Positions 1 to 8,035 of a stretch of DNA of 64,000 nucleotides are shown one piece after another. Source of the DNA: Flavobacteriaceae bacterium. GTDB taxonomy: Bacteria; Bacteroidota; Bacteroidia; Flavobacteriales; Flavobacteriaceae. The translations under genes were made by a program, and so were the position numbers. The notes beneath the pieces are model-generated. The model ran no database searches. It saw nothing but the letters and a program-made list of their open reading frames with translations, and was not told the origin of the DNA. Where the stretch lies: contig CANGTL010000007.1 in the NCBI GenBank assembly GCA_947456815.1, forward strand, positions 1-64,000, in the 5' to 3' direction. Each line of letters opens with the position of its first letter. Positions within the stretch are counted from its first letter, which is position 1.

Positions 1-1332
1 AAAACCAACAAAGTACTCTTTTTTGACTCCGAGGAATTTGAGGAAATCATCCTGCATTATCTTGATATGGGAAAAGCTTCCTTAGCTAAGAAAGCCTTAA
101 AATTAGCCTTAGAACAACATCCGAAATCTACTGGATTAAAGTTGGTTCAAGTAGAAATGCTAATTTATGAAGACAAGCTCGATGTTGCAGAAAAACTGCT
201 TAATGAGTTGTATGCCATCGAACCACATAACGAAGAAATTTATATCCAAAAAGCCAGTATTTACTCTAAAAGAGATCAGCACGAAAAAGCGGTCGAGATT
301 CTAAAGACTGCGCTGCAATATACAGACGATTACGCCGACGTCTATAATCTTATCGGAATGGAATATCTTTTTATGGACAACTTAGAATTGGCCAAAGAGA
401 ATTTCATAAAATGCTTAGAGGAAGACACCGAAGATCAAGCCGCTTTATATAACGTGGTTTATTGTTTCGAGTTCTTAGATCAAAACGAAGAAGCCATTAC
501 CTATCTGAACCAATACGTTGACCGAAATCCCTACAGCGAAATTGCTTGGCATCAAATTGGCCGCCTATGTTATGGATTAAAAAAGTATCCTGAAGCATTG
601 CGTGCTTTTGAATTCGCGACCTATATAGATGATGAATTTCTAGGTGCATTTATGGAAAAAGCGAAAACGCTAGAAAGACTAAAACGATATGACGATGCTA
701 TCGAAAGTTACAACCGTACCATCGAGTTAGACGATCCGACATCTTATGCTTTGCTGCGTATTGGAAAATGTCACGAAAAATTAGGTAATAAAGTTTTAGC
801 TTTAAAATTCTTCAACAAAACTGTTCATGAAGATCCATTGTTGGACAAAGGCTGGATTGCCATTACCGATTTTTATGTGCGTCAGAAAAATTTTCAAAAG
901 GCCTTATATTATGTAAACAAAGCCTTAAGCATTGACAATGAAAATCGTTTTTACTGGAAACGTTATGCAACTATCAATAAAGAATTAAGCCTTTTTGAGG
1001 AAGCAGAATTCGGATACAGAAAAGCAGTAGAAAACGGCGATTATATGCTCGACACTTGGTTATTTTGGGTGGATATTTTGCAATTTTTAGGTGAATTCGA
1101 TTCTGCAATTCAAACCTTATTACAAGCTTCCGAGTATTTTCCGGAAGAATATGAAATTGAATACAGATTGGCAGGATTGTATCTAATGCTGCAAGAAACT
1201 GCCAAAGGAAAATTTCATTTAAGCAACGGATTACGACTCAATTTCAAAAACAGAATGCTCTTAGAACATCTATTCCCATTGGTTTGGGACATGAAGTTGG
1301 TTCAAAAAGCAATAGAAAAACATTCTAAATAA
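1..1332 (+). CDS. Tetratricopeptide repeat protein (5' end outside window)
   Basis: The reading frame is open from base 1, so the N-terminus lies outside the window; the ATG at 67 is internal (residues KTNKVLFFDSEEFEE precede it in frame). The visible protein is almost entirely degenerate TPR units of about 34 residues with typical A/G/Y/A/P positions, for example a stretch ending YNLIGMEYLFMDNLELAKENF. No signal peptide, membrane helix or catalytic domain is seen in this part. TPR arrays are protein-protein interaction scaffolds; no partner can be named. aroE starts 11 bp after the stop, so the two are probably cotranscribed. Family assignment is firm, function unknown. Confidence 0.85.
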   Translation, partial: KTNKVLFFDSEEFEEIILHYLDMGKASLAKKALKLALEQHPKSTGLKLVQVEMLIYEDKLDVAEKLLNELYAIEPHNEEIYIQKASIYSKRDQHEKAVEILKTALQYTDDYADVYNLIGMEYLFMDNLELAKENFIKCLEEDTEDQAALYNVVYCFEFLDQNEEAITYLNQYVDRNPYSEIAWHQIGRLCYGLKKYPEALRAFEFATYIDDEFLGAFMEKAKTLERLKRYDDAIESYNRTIELDDPTSYALLRIGKCHEKLGNKVLALKFFNKTVHEDPLLDKGWIAITDFYVRQKNFQKALYYVNKALSIDNENRFYWKRYATINKELSLFEEAEFGYRKAVENGDYMLDTWLFWVDILQFLGEFDSAIQTLLQASEYFPEEYEIEYRLAGLYLMLQETAKGKFHLSNGLRLNFKNRMLLEHLFPLVWDMKLVQKAIEKHSK

Positions 1333-1343
1333 ACCCAAACTAG

Positions 1344-2078
1344 ATGAAAGTTTACGGTTTAGTAGGAAAAAATATAGACTATTCCTTTTCGAAAAAATAC
1401 TTTACCGAACGATTTGAAAACACCAATGCGATTGATTGCGAATATCGAAATTTTGATATTGCGACTATTGATGACTTTTGTGCGTTGACAAAGAACAATC
1501 CTGACATAGCAGGCCTTAATGTAACAATCCCCTACAAAGAATCAGTAATTCCGTTTTTGGATTCTTTATCCAAAAAAGCAGCTGCTATTGGTGCTGTCAA
1601 CGTAATTCGTTTCAAAAAAAATGGTCATCTAAAAGGTTATAATTCTGACTATTTTGGGTTTAAAAAGGCAATTAAACCGCTACTGCAGCCACATCATAAA
1701 AAAGCTCTAATTTTAGGCACGGGAGGGTCGTCAAAGGCGGTTGCATTTGCTTTATCAGAATTGGATATTTCTTATACATTTGTTTCTCGCGATCCTGCAA
1801 AAAGTGCAGTAACCTATGATCGCATTAACGAAACTACCTTCGAGAACTTTCAAATTATTATAAACTGCACACCACTTGGCACTACTCCAAATATTAGTGA
1901 GTTTCCTCCTATTCCGTTTCAATATTTAACCAAGCGACATATCGCTTTTGATTTGATATACAATCCTGTAGAATCTACTTTTCTAAAAAAGGCAAGACTT
2001 AAAGGAGTGACAACTATCAACGGCTTAAATATGCTAGTTTACCAAGCTGAAAAAGCATGGAAAATTTGGAATAAATAA
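1344..2078 (+). CDS. aroE: Shikimate dehydrogenase
   Basis: Reduces 3-dehydroshikimate to shikimate with NADPH in the aromatic amino acid (chorismate) pathway, in the cytoplasm. At 244 aa it is slightly shorter than the E. coli enzyme. Visible family motifs in order: substrate-binding SFS near residue 14, NVTIPYK with the catalytic Lys at 65, GAVNVI near 83, YNSDYFGF near 98 with the Asn/Asp pair, the nucleotide-binding GTGGSSKA near 125, INCTPLG, and the C-terminal NGLNMLVYQAEKAW. It follows the TPR gene by 11 bp and ends at a bidirectional terminator at 2081-2108. Confidence 0.95.
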   Translation: MKVYGLVGKNIDYSFSKKYFTERFENTNAIDCEYRNFDIATIDDFCALTKNNPDIAGLNVTIPYKESVIPFLDSLSKKAAAIGAVNVIRFKKNGHLKGYNSDYFGFKKAIKPLLQPHHKKALILGTGGSSKAVAFALSELDISYTFVSRDPAKSAVTYDRINETTFENFQIIINCTPLGTTPNISEFPPIPFQYLTKRHIAFDLIYNPVESTFLKKARLKGVTTINGLNMLVYQAEKAWKIWNK

Positions 2079-2080
2079 AA

Positions 2081-2108
2081 AAATGCAAACTTGATCAAGT
2101 TTGCATTT
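2081..2108. terminator. Bidirectional terminator between convergent aroE and 2132-2512
   Basis: A perfect 28-bp palindrome with 14-bp arms (aaatgcaaacttga and its complement) lies between two convergent genes. The central TTGATCAA resembles an FNR half-site pair but lacks the N4 spacer, and the convergent position fits a terminator. Confidence 0.7.
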
Positions 2109-2131
2109 CTATTAGACTTCTAAATATCTAA

Positions 2132-2512
2132 TTACTTCTTTCTCATATCAAGAAATTTAGCCTTGTTTTCTTCTCTCATTTCTTGATATACTTTAAACTG
2201 ATCTGACGAAAGTACATTTTTAATTTCAGTATCCTTATTAGTTTCAAGTTCTTTCATTTTAATCATTTTTTCTTCTTTAGAAAGTGATGATTTCCTTACA
2301 TCTCGAGCTAGCATTGCATAGCGTTTGATAATTTCTCTATACGGAATCTGCTGTTCTTTCTTAAGACCAAGCCGATCAACAGGCGGCTGACTACCATTTA
2401 CTGATTCAGTATTTTGACCTGTCGAAACCGTTGTTTTCTCTTGTGCATTTACTGATGCAAATGAAGCTAGAAATAGAGCAACCGAAAAAGAACAAAAATA
2501 AATTCTTCTCAT
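2132..2512 (-). CDS. Small secreted helical protein, unknown function
   Basis: 126 aa. The N-terminus is a clear signal peptide (MRRIYFCSF followed by a hydrophobic run and cleavage after SVNA, before QEK). The mature part has a polar linker of about 25 residues and then a charged helical region with a pattern like Spy/CpxP-type periplasmic proteins (LSKEEKMIKMKELETNKD, then LSSDQFKVYQEMREEN). That resemblance is weak and by pattern only. It is monocistronic, sharing the palindromic terminator with aroE. It is probably a periplasmic or secreted protein; no function can be assigned. Confidence 0.7.
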   Translation of the reverse strand: MRRIYFCSFSVALFLASFASVNAQEKTTVSTGQNTESVNGSQPPVDRLGLKKEQQIPYREIIKRYAMLARDVRKSSLSKEEKMIKMKELETNKDTEIKNVLSSDQFKVYQEMREENKAKFLDMRKK

Positions 2513-2660
2513 TTTAATTTTTTTTTAGTGTAGCAACTTATTGGTTAATATTGGCTGAATTCAATGTCAATTTTAAAAAAAATAAACATTAAAAAGTATC
2601 ATTAATTGTAATTTCAAAAATAGAAAAATAATTTATTAAAAGTATAATTACACGATTTTC

Positions 2661-2691
2661 TTTGTACTTTAATACGCCTTTAGTATCTTTC
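2661..2691 (+). promoter_or_regulatory. Promoter of the DUF349 gene
   Basis: A -33 element TTTG (2661-2664) and a -7 element TATCTTTC (2684-2691) are separated by 19 bp, close to the Bacteroidota sigma-A pattern (TTTG, about 19 bp, TAnnTTTG). The implied start of transcription is near 2696, giving a leader of about 43 nt before the ATG at 2739. Confidence 0.55.
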
Positions 2692-2738
2692 GCACTCCAA
2701 AAGTGGAAAATGCGTAATAATCCTTAAACATTTTTGTA

Positions 2739-5045
2739 ATGTTAGAAGAAAAGAATGATAGCTTGCCAGAAAGTACAAATGAGGCAGATGGAAAAGTAGA
2801 GACAGTTATCGAAGAACTGCAAAACACTGTTGACGAGACCGCTAGTTCTGTAACGGAAGCAGACACTCTTATAGAATCAGAAAAACTAGTCGAAGAAACG
2901 AGTGGAGAACTAGTCGTATCTGACTCAGAAACTACATTACAAGTAAGTAATGAAGACGCAACTGTGGCTAACGACGAATTATCTTCAGAAGAAGCAATAG
3001 CAACCGAAACTGAATTGCCAGTTGCAGAAATTATCGAAGAAACTGTCGCTGCAGAAGTAGAATTACCAGCTGAAGAAGTAATAGTTACCGAAACGGAAAT
3101 TGAAATCGAATCAGCTTTAGAAGAAGATGTAAAGGTCGATGCTGAAAAAGTAGTCGAAGAATTGGTCGATACAGACGCGGAAGCGCCAGTAGCAGAAATT
3201 ACGGATACAATTGAATCAGAAGCGGAAATTCCTGCGGAAGAAGCAGCAGTTGCCGCAATTCTCGATGTAAATGCCGCAGAAAGTGAAGACGAAACGATTC
3301 GCCATGATATTCCAATGCAGGATTATGAGACACTATCAATGGACGATTTAGTTGCTGAACTAGAATCTTTGACGTCTTCTGAAAAAGTAATGGCAGTGAA
3401 AGATCACGTAGAGGAACTAAAAAAGTCTTTTCTAGCGAAATACCATCATTTTATTGATGAGAAAAAAGATGAGTTTCATGCTGAGAATCCCGAGACTACA
3501 GAAGATTTCCACTATCATTTCCCTTTAAAAACGAAATTTGATCAAATTTACAATCAATATAGAGACCGAAAAAGCAAACATTTTAAAAGTCTTGAATCAA
3601 ATCTAAAAACGAATTTAGAAAATCGTTTAGCCATTGTGGAAGAATTGAAAAACTTAATTGATCCACAAGAGAATATAAAAGACACCCTAAAGCACTTTAA
3701 TGATTTAAGAGATCGTTGGAAAGTTGCTGGACCAATTCCAAAAGACAAATACAACCACGTTTGGAATAATTACCACTTTCACGTTGAGAATTTTTATGAT
3801 TACTTACATCTTGACCGAGAAGCAAGAGATGTTGATTTTAAACACAATCTTGAACAAAAGCAGAAAATAATTGCTCGTGTTGAAGAATTGGTTCATGAAA
3901 GTGACCTCAATAAAGCATTTCGTGAACTCCAAGATTTACATCGAATTTGGAAAGAAGAAATCGGACCAGTTTCTAGGGAACACCGCGAAGAAGTTTGGAA
4001 CAAGTTTAGCGATTTGACCAAACAAATGCACGATAAAAGAGAACAGCTTTTTGAAAGCCTTCGTGCGGTCGAGCAAGAAAACCTTAACAAGAAAAAAGAG
4101 ATTATTGCTACTATCGAAGCCTTAGCGCAAGAAAATGTTAATTCACATTCTGCTTGGACAGGTCAAGTGGCGAAGGTTGAAGCGGCTAGAAATGAATTTT
4201 TTAGTACCGGAAAAGTACCTGCAGAAGTGAATGAAGAAACCTGGGCTAGCTTCAAAAATGCAGTTCGTAGTTTTAACGTCTTAAAGAATTCCTTCTATAA
4301 GGATATCAAAAAGGATCAGAACACAAATCTTAATTTGAAACAAGCGTTAGTAGCTAAGGCAAAGGAACTGCAAGAAAGTACCGATTTTAGTGCAACTACC
4401 CCAATAATGAAGCAAATTCAGGAAGAATGGAAGACTATCGGGCATGTACCGAGAAAATTTTCTGATCAATTATGGACAGAATTTAGAGCCGCTTGCAATG
4501 TTTATTTTGAAAACCTGAAGGCACATAAAAATAACGTAAATCCGGAAGAAGCAGAAGCTTACGAAAAGAAGAAAGCGTATTTGGAAACGCTAAGAGGATT
4601 TGAGATGACCGGCAATCATAAAACCGACTTAGACGCAATCAAATTGCATATCGAGAATTGGAAAAGTTGCGGGAAAGTTCCGGAAGGGAAAAGACATATT
4701 GAAGGCAAATTCAACAAAATTCTAGATGTACTTTTTGAAAAATTAAGCTTGAGCAAGAAAGAATCTGACTTAGTTCGTTTCTCAAATCGAGTTGGAAATT
4801 TATCCGAAAATAACGATACTCGCAAATTGGAGAATGAAAAAATATTCTTGATTAGAAAAATAGAAGAAGTACAGCAAGAAATTTTCCAATTAGAAAATAA
4901 TATTCAGTTTTTCACCAATACAAAGAATGCGAAAAAAGAGAATTCCATTGTATTAGAAGTTCGAAAAAACATAGCAAAACATAAAGAAAGCTTAGATGTT
5001 TTGAAAGAAAAACTCAAGAAGCTGCGTGAAGTAAAAGCGGAATAG
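2739..5045 (+). CDS. DUF349 domain protein with long acidic N-terminal region
   Basis: 768 aa, no signal peptide. Residues 1 to about 190 are low-complexity and acidic, made of degenerate repeats of Glu/Val/Ala words such as ELPAEEV. From about residue 200 to the end the protein is helical and highly charged, with several DUF349 units marked by repeated W-x6-P phrases (DRWKVAGPIPKDKYN, EEWKTIGHVPRKF, ENWKSCGKVPEGK). The last 90 residues form a coiled coil. DUF349 proteins of this length are widespread in Bacteroidota; the domain is of unknown function. The gene stands alone between its own promoter and a terminator at 5065-5097. Family certain, role unknown. Confidence 0.85.
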   Translation: MLEEKNDSLPESTNEADGKVETVIEELQNTVDETASSVTEADTLIESEKLVEETSGELVVSDSETTLQVSNEDATVANDELSSEEAIATETELPVAEIIEETVAAEVELPAEEVIVTETEIEIESALEEDVKVDAEKVVEELVDTDAEAPVAEITDTIESEAEIPAEEAAVAAILDVNAAESEDETIRHDIPMQDYETLSMDDLVAELESLTSSEKVMAVKDHVEELKKSFLAKYHHFIDEKKDEFHAENPETTEDFHYHFPLKTKFDQIYNQYRDRKSKHFKSLESNLKTNLENRLAIVEELKNLIDPQENIKDTLKHFNDLRDRWKVAGPIPKDKYNHVWNNYHFHVENFYDYLHLDREARDVDFKHNLEQKQKIIARVEELVHESDLNKAFRELQDLHRIWKEEIGPVSREHREEVWNKFSDLTKQMHDKREQLFESLRAVEQENLNKKKEIIATIEALAQENVNSHSAWTGQVAKVEAARNEFFSTGKVPAEVNEETWASFKNAVRSFNVLKNSFYKDIKKDQNTNLNLKQALVAKAKELQESTDFSATTPIMKQIQEEWKTIGHVPRKFSDQLWTEFRAACNVYFENLKAHKNNVNPEEAEAYEKKKAYLETLRGFEMTGNHKTDLDAIKLHIENWKSCGKVPEGKRHIEGKFNKILDVLFEKLSLSKKESDLVRFSNRVGNLSENNDTRKLENEKIFLIRKIEEVQQEIFQLENNIQFFTNTKNAKKENSIVLEVRKNIAKHKESLDVLKEKLKKLREVKAE

Positions 5046-5064
5046 TAGTTCTTCAGTAAAATAA

Positions 5065-5097
5065 AAGCCTCGTAGTTATAGACTTCGAGGCTTTTTT
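5065..5097 (+). terminator. Terminator after the DUF349 gene
   Basis: Stem aagcctcg / cgaggctt (5065-5072, 5086-5093) is followed by a run of T. It lies 20 bp after the stop codon. Confidence 0.75.
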
Positions 5098-5113
5098 TAT
5101 GATTTTCAAAATA

Positions 5114-5125
5114 TGATAATTGTCA
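5114..5125 (+). promoter_or_regulatory. FNR-like box upstream of hemN
   Basis: TGATAATTGTCA, a one-mismatch inverted repeat of the form TGAY-N4-RTCA. Its centre (5119.5) is 29.5 bp upstream of the first T of the -7 element at 5149, the same spacing as at the ccoS and ccoI promoters. This is the position expected for class II activation. Regulator assignment to the FNR-family gene at 15559 is inference. Confidence 0.6.
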
Positions 5126-5148
5126 GTAATAATTCAACATGGCTCGAT

Positions 5149-5156
5149 TATTTTTG
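5149..5156 (+). promoter_or_regulatory. -7 element of the hemN promoter
   Basis: TATTTTTG matches TAnnTTTG and is identical to the -7 element before ccoS. Implied transcription start is near 5161, which lies downstream of the ATG at 5139 and upstream of the ATG at 5178, so it decides the hemN start. Confidence 0.55.
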
Positions 5157-5177
5157 AATAATCATATACCAAATGAA

Positions 5178-6542
5178 ATGGCTGCTTCTTTGATTCGAAA
5201 ATACAATGTACCCGGTCCACGATACACTAGTTATCCGACAGTTCCCTATTGGGACAATGAACATTTTTCTTCAGATAAATGGATAGAAACTCTAAAGAAA
5301 TCGTTTGTAGAAAGTAACAATACTGAAGGAATTAGTCTCTATATCCATTTACCTTTTTGCGAAAGCATGTGTACTTTTTGTGGCTGTCACAAACGCATTA
5401 CTAAGAATCATGATGTTGAACATCCTTATATTGCGGCACTTCTAAAAGAATGGAAACTATACTGCAGTATTTTAGGCGAAACACCTATCATTAAGGAAAT
5501 TCACTTAGGCGGAGGGACACCTACTTTCTTTTCTACCAAGAATTTAGAAGACTTAATCAATGGTATTTTCTGCTACGCCAAAAAATCAGATTATTACGAA
5601 TTTAGTTTTGAAGGACATCCGAACAATACAACTAGAGCGCATCTTCAAAAACTATATGACTTAGGTTTTCGCCGAGTAAGCTTTGGAGTTCAAGACTATT
5701 CAGAAACAGTTCAAACTGCCATAAATCGACACCAAACGTTTCACAATGTTGCAAAAGTGACGTTTTGGGCAAAAGAAATTGGTTACACTTCGATTGGACA
5801 TGACCTCATTTTCGGGCTGCCGTTTCAAAAAATGGAAGATGTTATTGATACAATCGAGAAAACAAATTCGTTACAACCAGATCGATTAGCATTCTACAGT
5901 TACGCACATGTTCCTTGGATTAAAGGCAATGGACAACGTGGCTTTAAAGACGAAGATGTGCCGAAAGATGACAAAAAGCGGCAACTCTACGAGGTTGGAA
6001 AACAATTGCTTTATGAACACGATTACCATGAAATAGGTATGGATCATTTTGCCTTGAAAACGGATAGTTTATACTCCTCATTCAAAAACAATCAATTGCA
6101 TAGAAATTTCATGGGCTATAGTGCGTCAAAAACGCAAGTTATGATTGGACTTGGAGTTTCTTCTATTAGTGATAGTTGGTATAGTTTTGCACAAAATGAA
6201 AAGAACTTAGACGATTACTATCAACTATTAGAATGGAATAAAATACCGGTTGTAAAAGGACATGTACTTACAAAAGAAGATCTAATTATCAGAAAACATA
6301 TCCTTAACCTCATGTGTCACTTTGAAACTTCATGGAGTGATAGCAGCGCCTACTTGGATGAAATTCCAAATATAGTAGAACAACTGCATGAAATGGAAAA
6401 AGATGGATTACTTATTATTCTACCCAAAGGAATTACAGTTACTGAGGAAGGAAAGCCATTTGTCCGAAATATATGCATGGCTTTTGACATCAGGTTGAAA
6501 AGAAAATTACCTGCAACTTCCTTATTTTCGATGACAGTATAA
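5178..6542 (+). CDS. hemN: Oxygen-independent coproporphyrinogen III oxidase
   Basis: Radical-SAM enzyme that oxidatively decarboxylates coproporphyrinogen III to protoporphyrinogen IX without oxygen, for haem synthesis. The protein (454 aa from this start) shows the HemN pattern C61-x3-C65-x2-C68-x-C70 in the phrase HLPFCESMCTFCGC, the N-terminal NVPGPRYTSYPTVPYW, the glycine-rich LGGGTPTFF, and the FGVQDYSETVQ and YSYAHVPW regions that separate true HemN from HemW. I chose ATG 5178 rather than ATG 5139: the promoter -7 element and predicted transcript start lie between the two, and homology begins at MAASLIRKYNV. An FNR-like box at 5114 indicates induction at low oxygen, alongside the cbb3 genes. 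It is followed by a strong terminator. Confidence 0.93.
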   Translation: MAASLIRKYNVPGPRYTSYPTVPYWDNEHFSSDKWIETLKKSFVESNNTEGISLYIHLPFCESMCTFCGCHKRITKNHDVEHPYIAALLKEWKLYCSILGETPIIKEIHLGGGTPTFFSTKNLEDLINGIFCYAKKSDYYEFSFEGHPNNTTRAHLQKLYDLGFRRVSFGVQDYSETVQTAINRHQTFHNVAKVTFWAKEIGYTSIGHDLIFGLPFQKMEDVIDTIEKTNSLQPDRLAFYSYAHVPWIKGNGQRGFKDEDVPKDDKKRQLYEVGKQLLYEHDYHEIGMDHFALKTDSLYSSFKNNQLHRNFMGYSASKTQVMIGLGVSSISDSWYSFAQNEKNLDDYYQLLEWNKIPVVKGHVLTKEDLIIRKHILNLMCHFETSWSDSSAYLDEIPNIVEQLHEMEKDGLLIILPKGITVTEEGKPFVRNICMAFDIRLKRKLPATSLFSMTV

Positions 6543-6544
6543 TC

Positions 6545-6574
6545 AAAAAATCACGCCAATTAGCGTGATTTTTT
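6545..6574. terminator. Bidirectional terminator between hemN and the cco operon end
   Basis: Perfect 12-bp stem (aaaaaatcacgc / gcgtgatttttt) with loop caatta. It sits between convergent hemN and the DUF465 gene and has T runs in both directions. Confidence 0.85.
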
Positions 6575-6576
6575 CT

Positions 6577-6807
6577 TTAGTTTTTGATCATCTTATACAT
6601 TTCATCTTTTAAATGCAATGACCTCGCTTTCAATTCCTTTAATGCCTCATCCGTAGCTATTTCAACGCCGGTTTTTATTCGAAGGAGTTGATGATCTAAT
6701 TCGTGATAATCATCAAATAACTTTCTAAAGTAAGTATTTTCCACCTTTAGTTGGTGTATTTTGTCCTGATGCTCAGGAAACTCATGTAGCAAATCGTGTT
6801 TTTCCAT
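6577..6807 (-). CDS. DUF465 / YdcH-like small helical protein
   Basis: 76 aa, entirely helical and charged, with the DUF465 (YdcH) pattern: F-x2-LFDDYHELDHQLLRIKTG in the middle and LKDEMYKMI near the end. There is no signal peptide or membrane segment. It is the last gene before the terminator, 33 bp after the TauE/SafE-type gene, so it is plausibly cotranscribed with the cbb3 oxidase operon. Family members are short cytoplasmic proteins without an established biochemical role. Co-expression with respiration genes is inferred from position only. Confidence 0.8.
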   Translation of the reverse strand: MEKHDLLHEFPEHQDKIHQLKVENTYFRKLFDDYHELDHQLLRIKTGVEIATDEALKELKARSLHLKDEMYKMIKN

Positions 6808-6840
6808 AATAATAGTGCTTAATAATAATAATTCTAAGAT

Positions 6841-7551
6841 TTAATGACAATTAGGTTGTTGTTGAACAAAAAGATCGAGATTTGATGGCGATACATAAGG
6901 GATTCCTAATCCTAATCCCCTAAAAATAAACAAAATACCAATAAGTATCGCAACGTACGGAATAATTCTCTGGAATTTACTTCGTAATGAGAGTGTTAGA
7001 AATGAGTTTACATAAACAACACTACTCATCATCGGAACTGTTCCCAATCCGAATAATATCATATACGCCATACCAGAACCAACGCTTTGCATCGCAATCG
7101 CGCCAAACAAAGCTAAATAAACAAGACCGCAAGGCAGAAATCCATTCAACAATCCGATGGTAAATAAGGACAAATAACTTCGCTTTTTGAACTGGCTACC
7201 TAAAGCGGCTTTTACGTATGATATTAAACGATAAAGTGGCCTTGAAAAATTATATTTTGCAAAAGTTCGTTCCGGAACTATAATAATCAAAATCATCATA
7301 ATACCTATTAACAAAGACAGTTCTTGCTGAATTCCTGCAAGAAATAGTCCTTTGCCTACTAATCCAAAAAGAAATCCAATCGTTGCATATGCTGTTAAAC
7401 GACCGATATGATAAGTCAATATCTGTAATACTTTCTTAGCCGAATTGTCTCTATCAACAGGAAGCATCATGGCAATCGGACCGCACATTCCGATGCAATG
7501 CAGACTACTAATCAAACCAAAAATAAATGCGGTAAAAATCATATACTTCAA
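6841..7551 (-). CDS. TauE/SafE (COG2836)-type membrane protein of the cbb3 locus
   Basis: 236 aa with about six hydrophobic segments and no soluble domain. The first membrane segment carries the conserved LHCIGMCGP motif (two Cys in C-x3-C) and the middle has NGFLPCGLVYLALFGA, both typical of the COG2836 TauE/SafE/UreH-type proteins found next to ccoG and ccoH in many Bacteroidota and Proteobacteria. It starts 7 bp after ccoH and so belongs to the cco operon. A role in metal or redox supply to the oxidase is likely from context and the conserved cysteines but is not proven. It ends HC, so the C-terminus may also bind metal. Confidence 0.8.
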   Translation of the reverse strand: MKYMIFTAFIFGLISSLHCIGMCGPIAMMLPVDRDNSAKKVLQILTYHIGRLTAYATIGFLFGLVGKGLFLAGIQQELSLLIGIMMILIIIVPERTFAKYNFSRPLYRLISYVKAALGSQFKKRSYLSLFTIGLLNGFLPCGLVYLALFGAIAMQSVGSGMAYMILFGLGTVPMMSSVVYVNSFLTLSLRSKFQRIIPYVAILIGILFIFRGLGLGIPYVSPSNLDLFVQQQPNCH

Positions 7552-7558
7552 TCAATAA

Positions 7559-8035
7559 TTATTTCAAGTACAAATCTTCTTTAGTGGTATAAAGTTTCCC
7601 TTCATATTGCCAATCAATAGTAATGTCCCAACGACCGCCTACCAAACTTTTTTTAGGTATGAGCAAAGTGGAATTAGTCAACGAAAGTGGAATTTCGAAG
7701 TCTAATTTTTTGTTAGACGGCCGATATAGAGACACTTTTCCAACTATCTTTTTTGAATCGTAAATCTTTGGAAATGCAACCCTAACTTCTCCATTAGACG
7801 CACTAATTGTAGGCTTGTCCGATAAGTCTGCCGCATTTTGAACACGAACCATTTCAGCGCCAAATTTTGCGTCCTTCTTGTAGTATTCGTCAACTACCAA
7901 TTCGTTATCGTATTTTGAATTGCTCTGAACTTTAATAACAAAATACAGTATGAAAGACATAAATAGTGCAAATGCAATAACGATTGATGTTCCCCAACTT
8001 ATTCTCATGATTTTATATGTTTTAGTCGAAACCAC
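7559..8035 (-). CDS. ccoH: FixH/CcoH family cbb3 oxidase assembly protein
   Basis: 158 aa with one N-terminal membrane helix (residues about 13-34) followed by a periplasmic beta-rich domain. The phrase DNELVVDEYYKKDAKFGAEM after the helix and the ending WDITIDWQYEGKLYTTKEDLYL are characteristic of FixH/CcoH. The protein acts in maturation and stability of cbb3-type cytochrome oxidase at the cytoplasmic membrane. Its start overlaps the 3' end of ccoG by 14 bp, consistent with translational coupling. Confidence 0.88.
   Translation of the reverse strand: MVSTKTYKIMRISWGTSIVIAFALFMSFILYFVIKVQSNSKYDNELVVDEYYKKDAKFGAEMVRVQNAADLSDKPTISASNGEVRVAFPKIYDSKKIVGKVSLYRPSNKKLDFEIPLSLTNSTLLIPKKSLVGGRWDITIDWQYEGKLYTTKEDLYLK

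Noticed and set aside
2081..2108. FNR or CRP operator
   Set aside because: The palindrome centre TTGATCAA lacks the N4 spacer and lies between two convergent genes, so it is a terminator.
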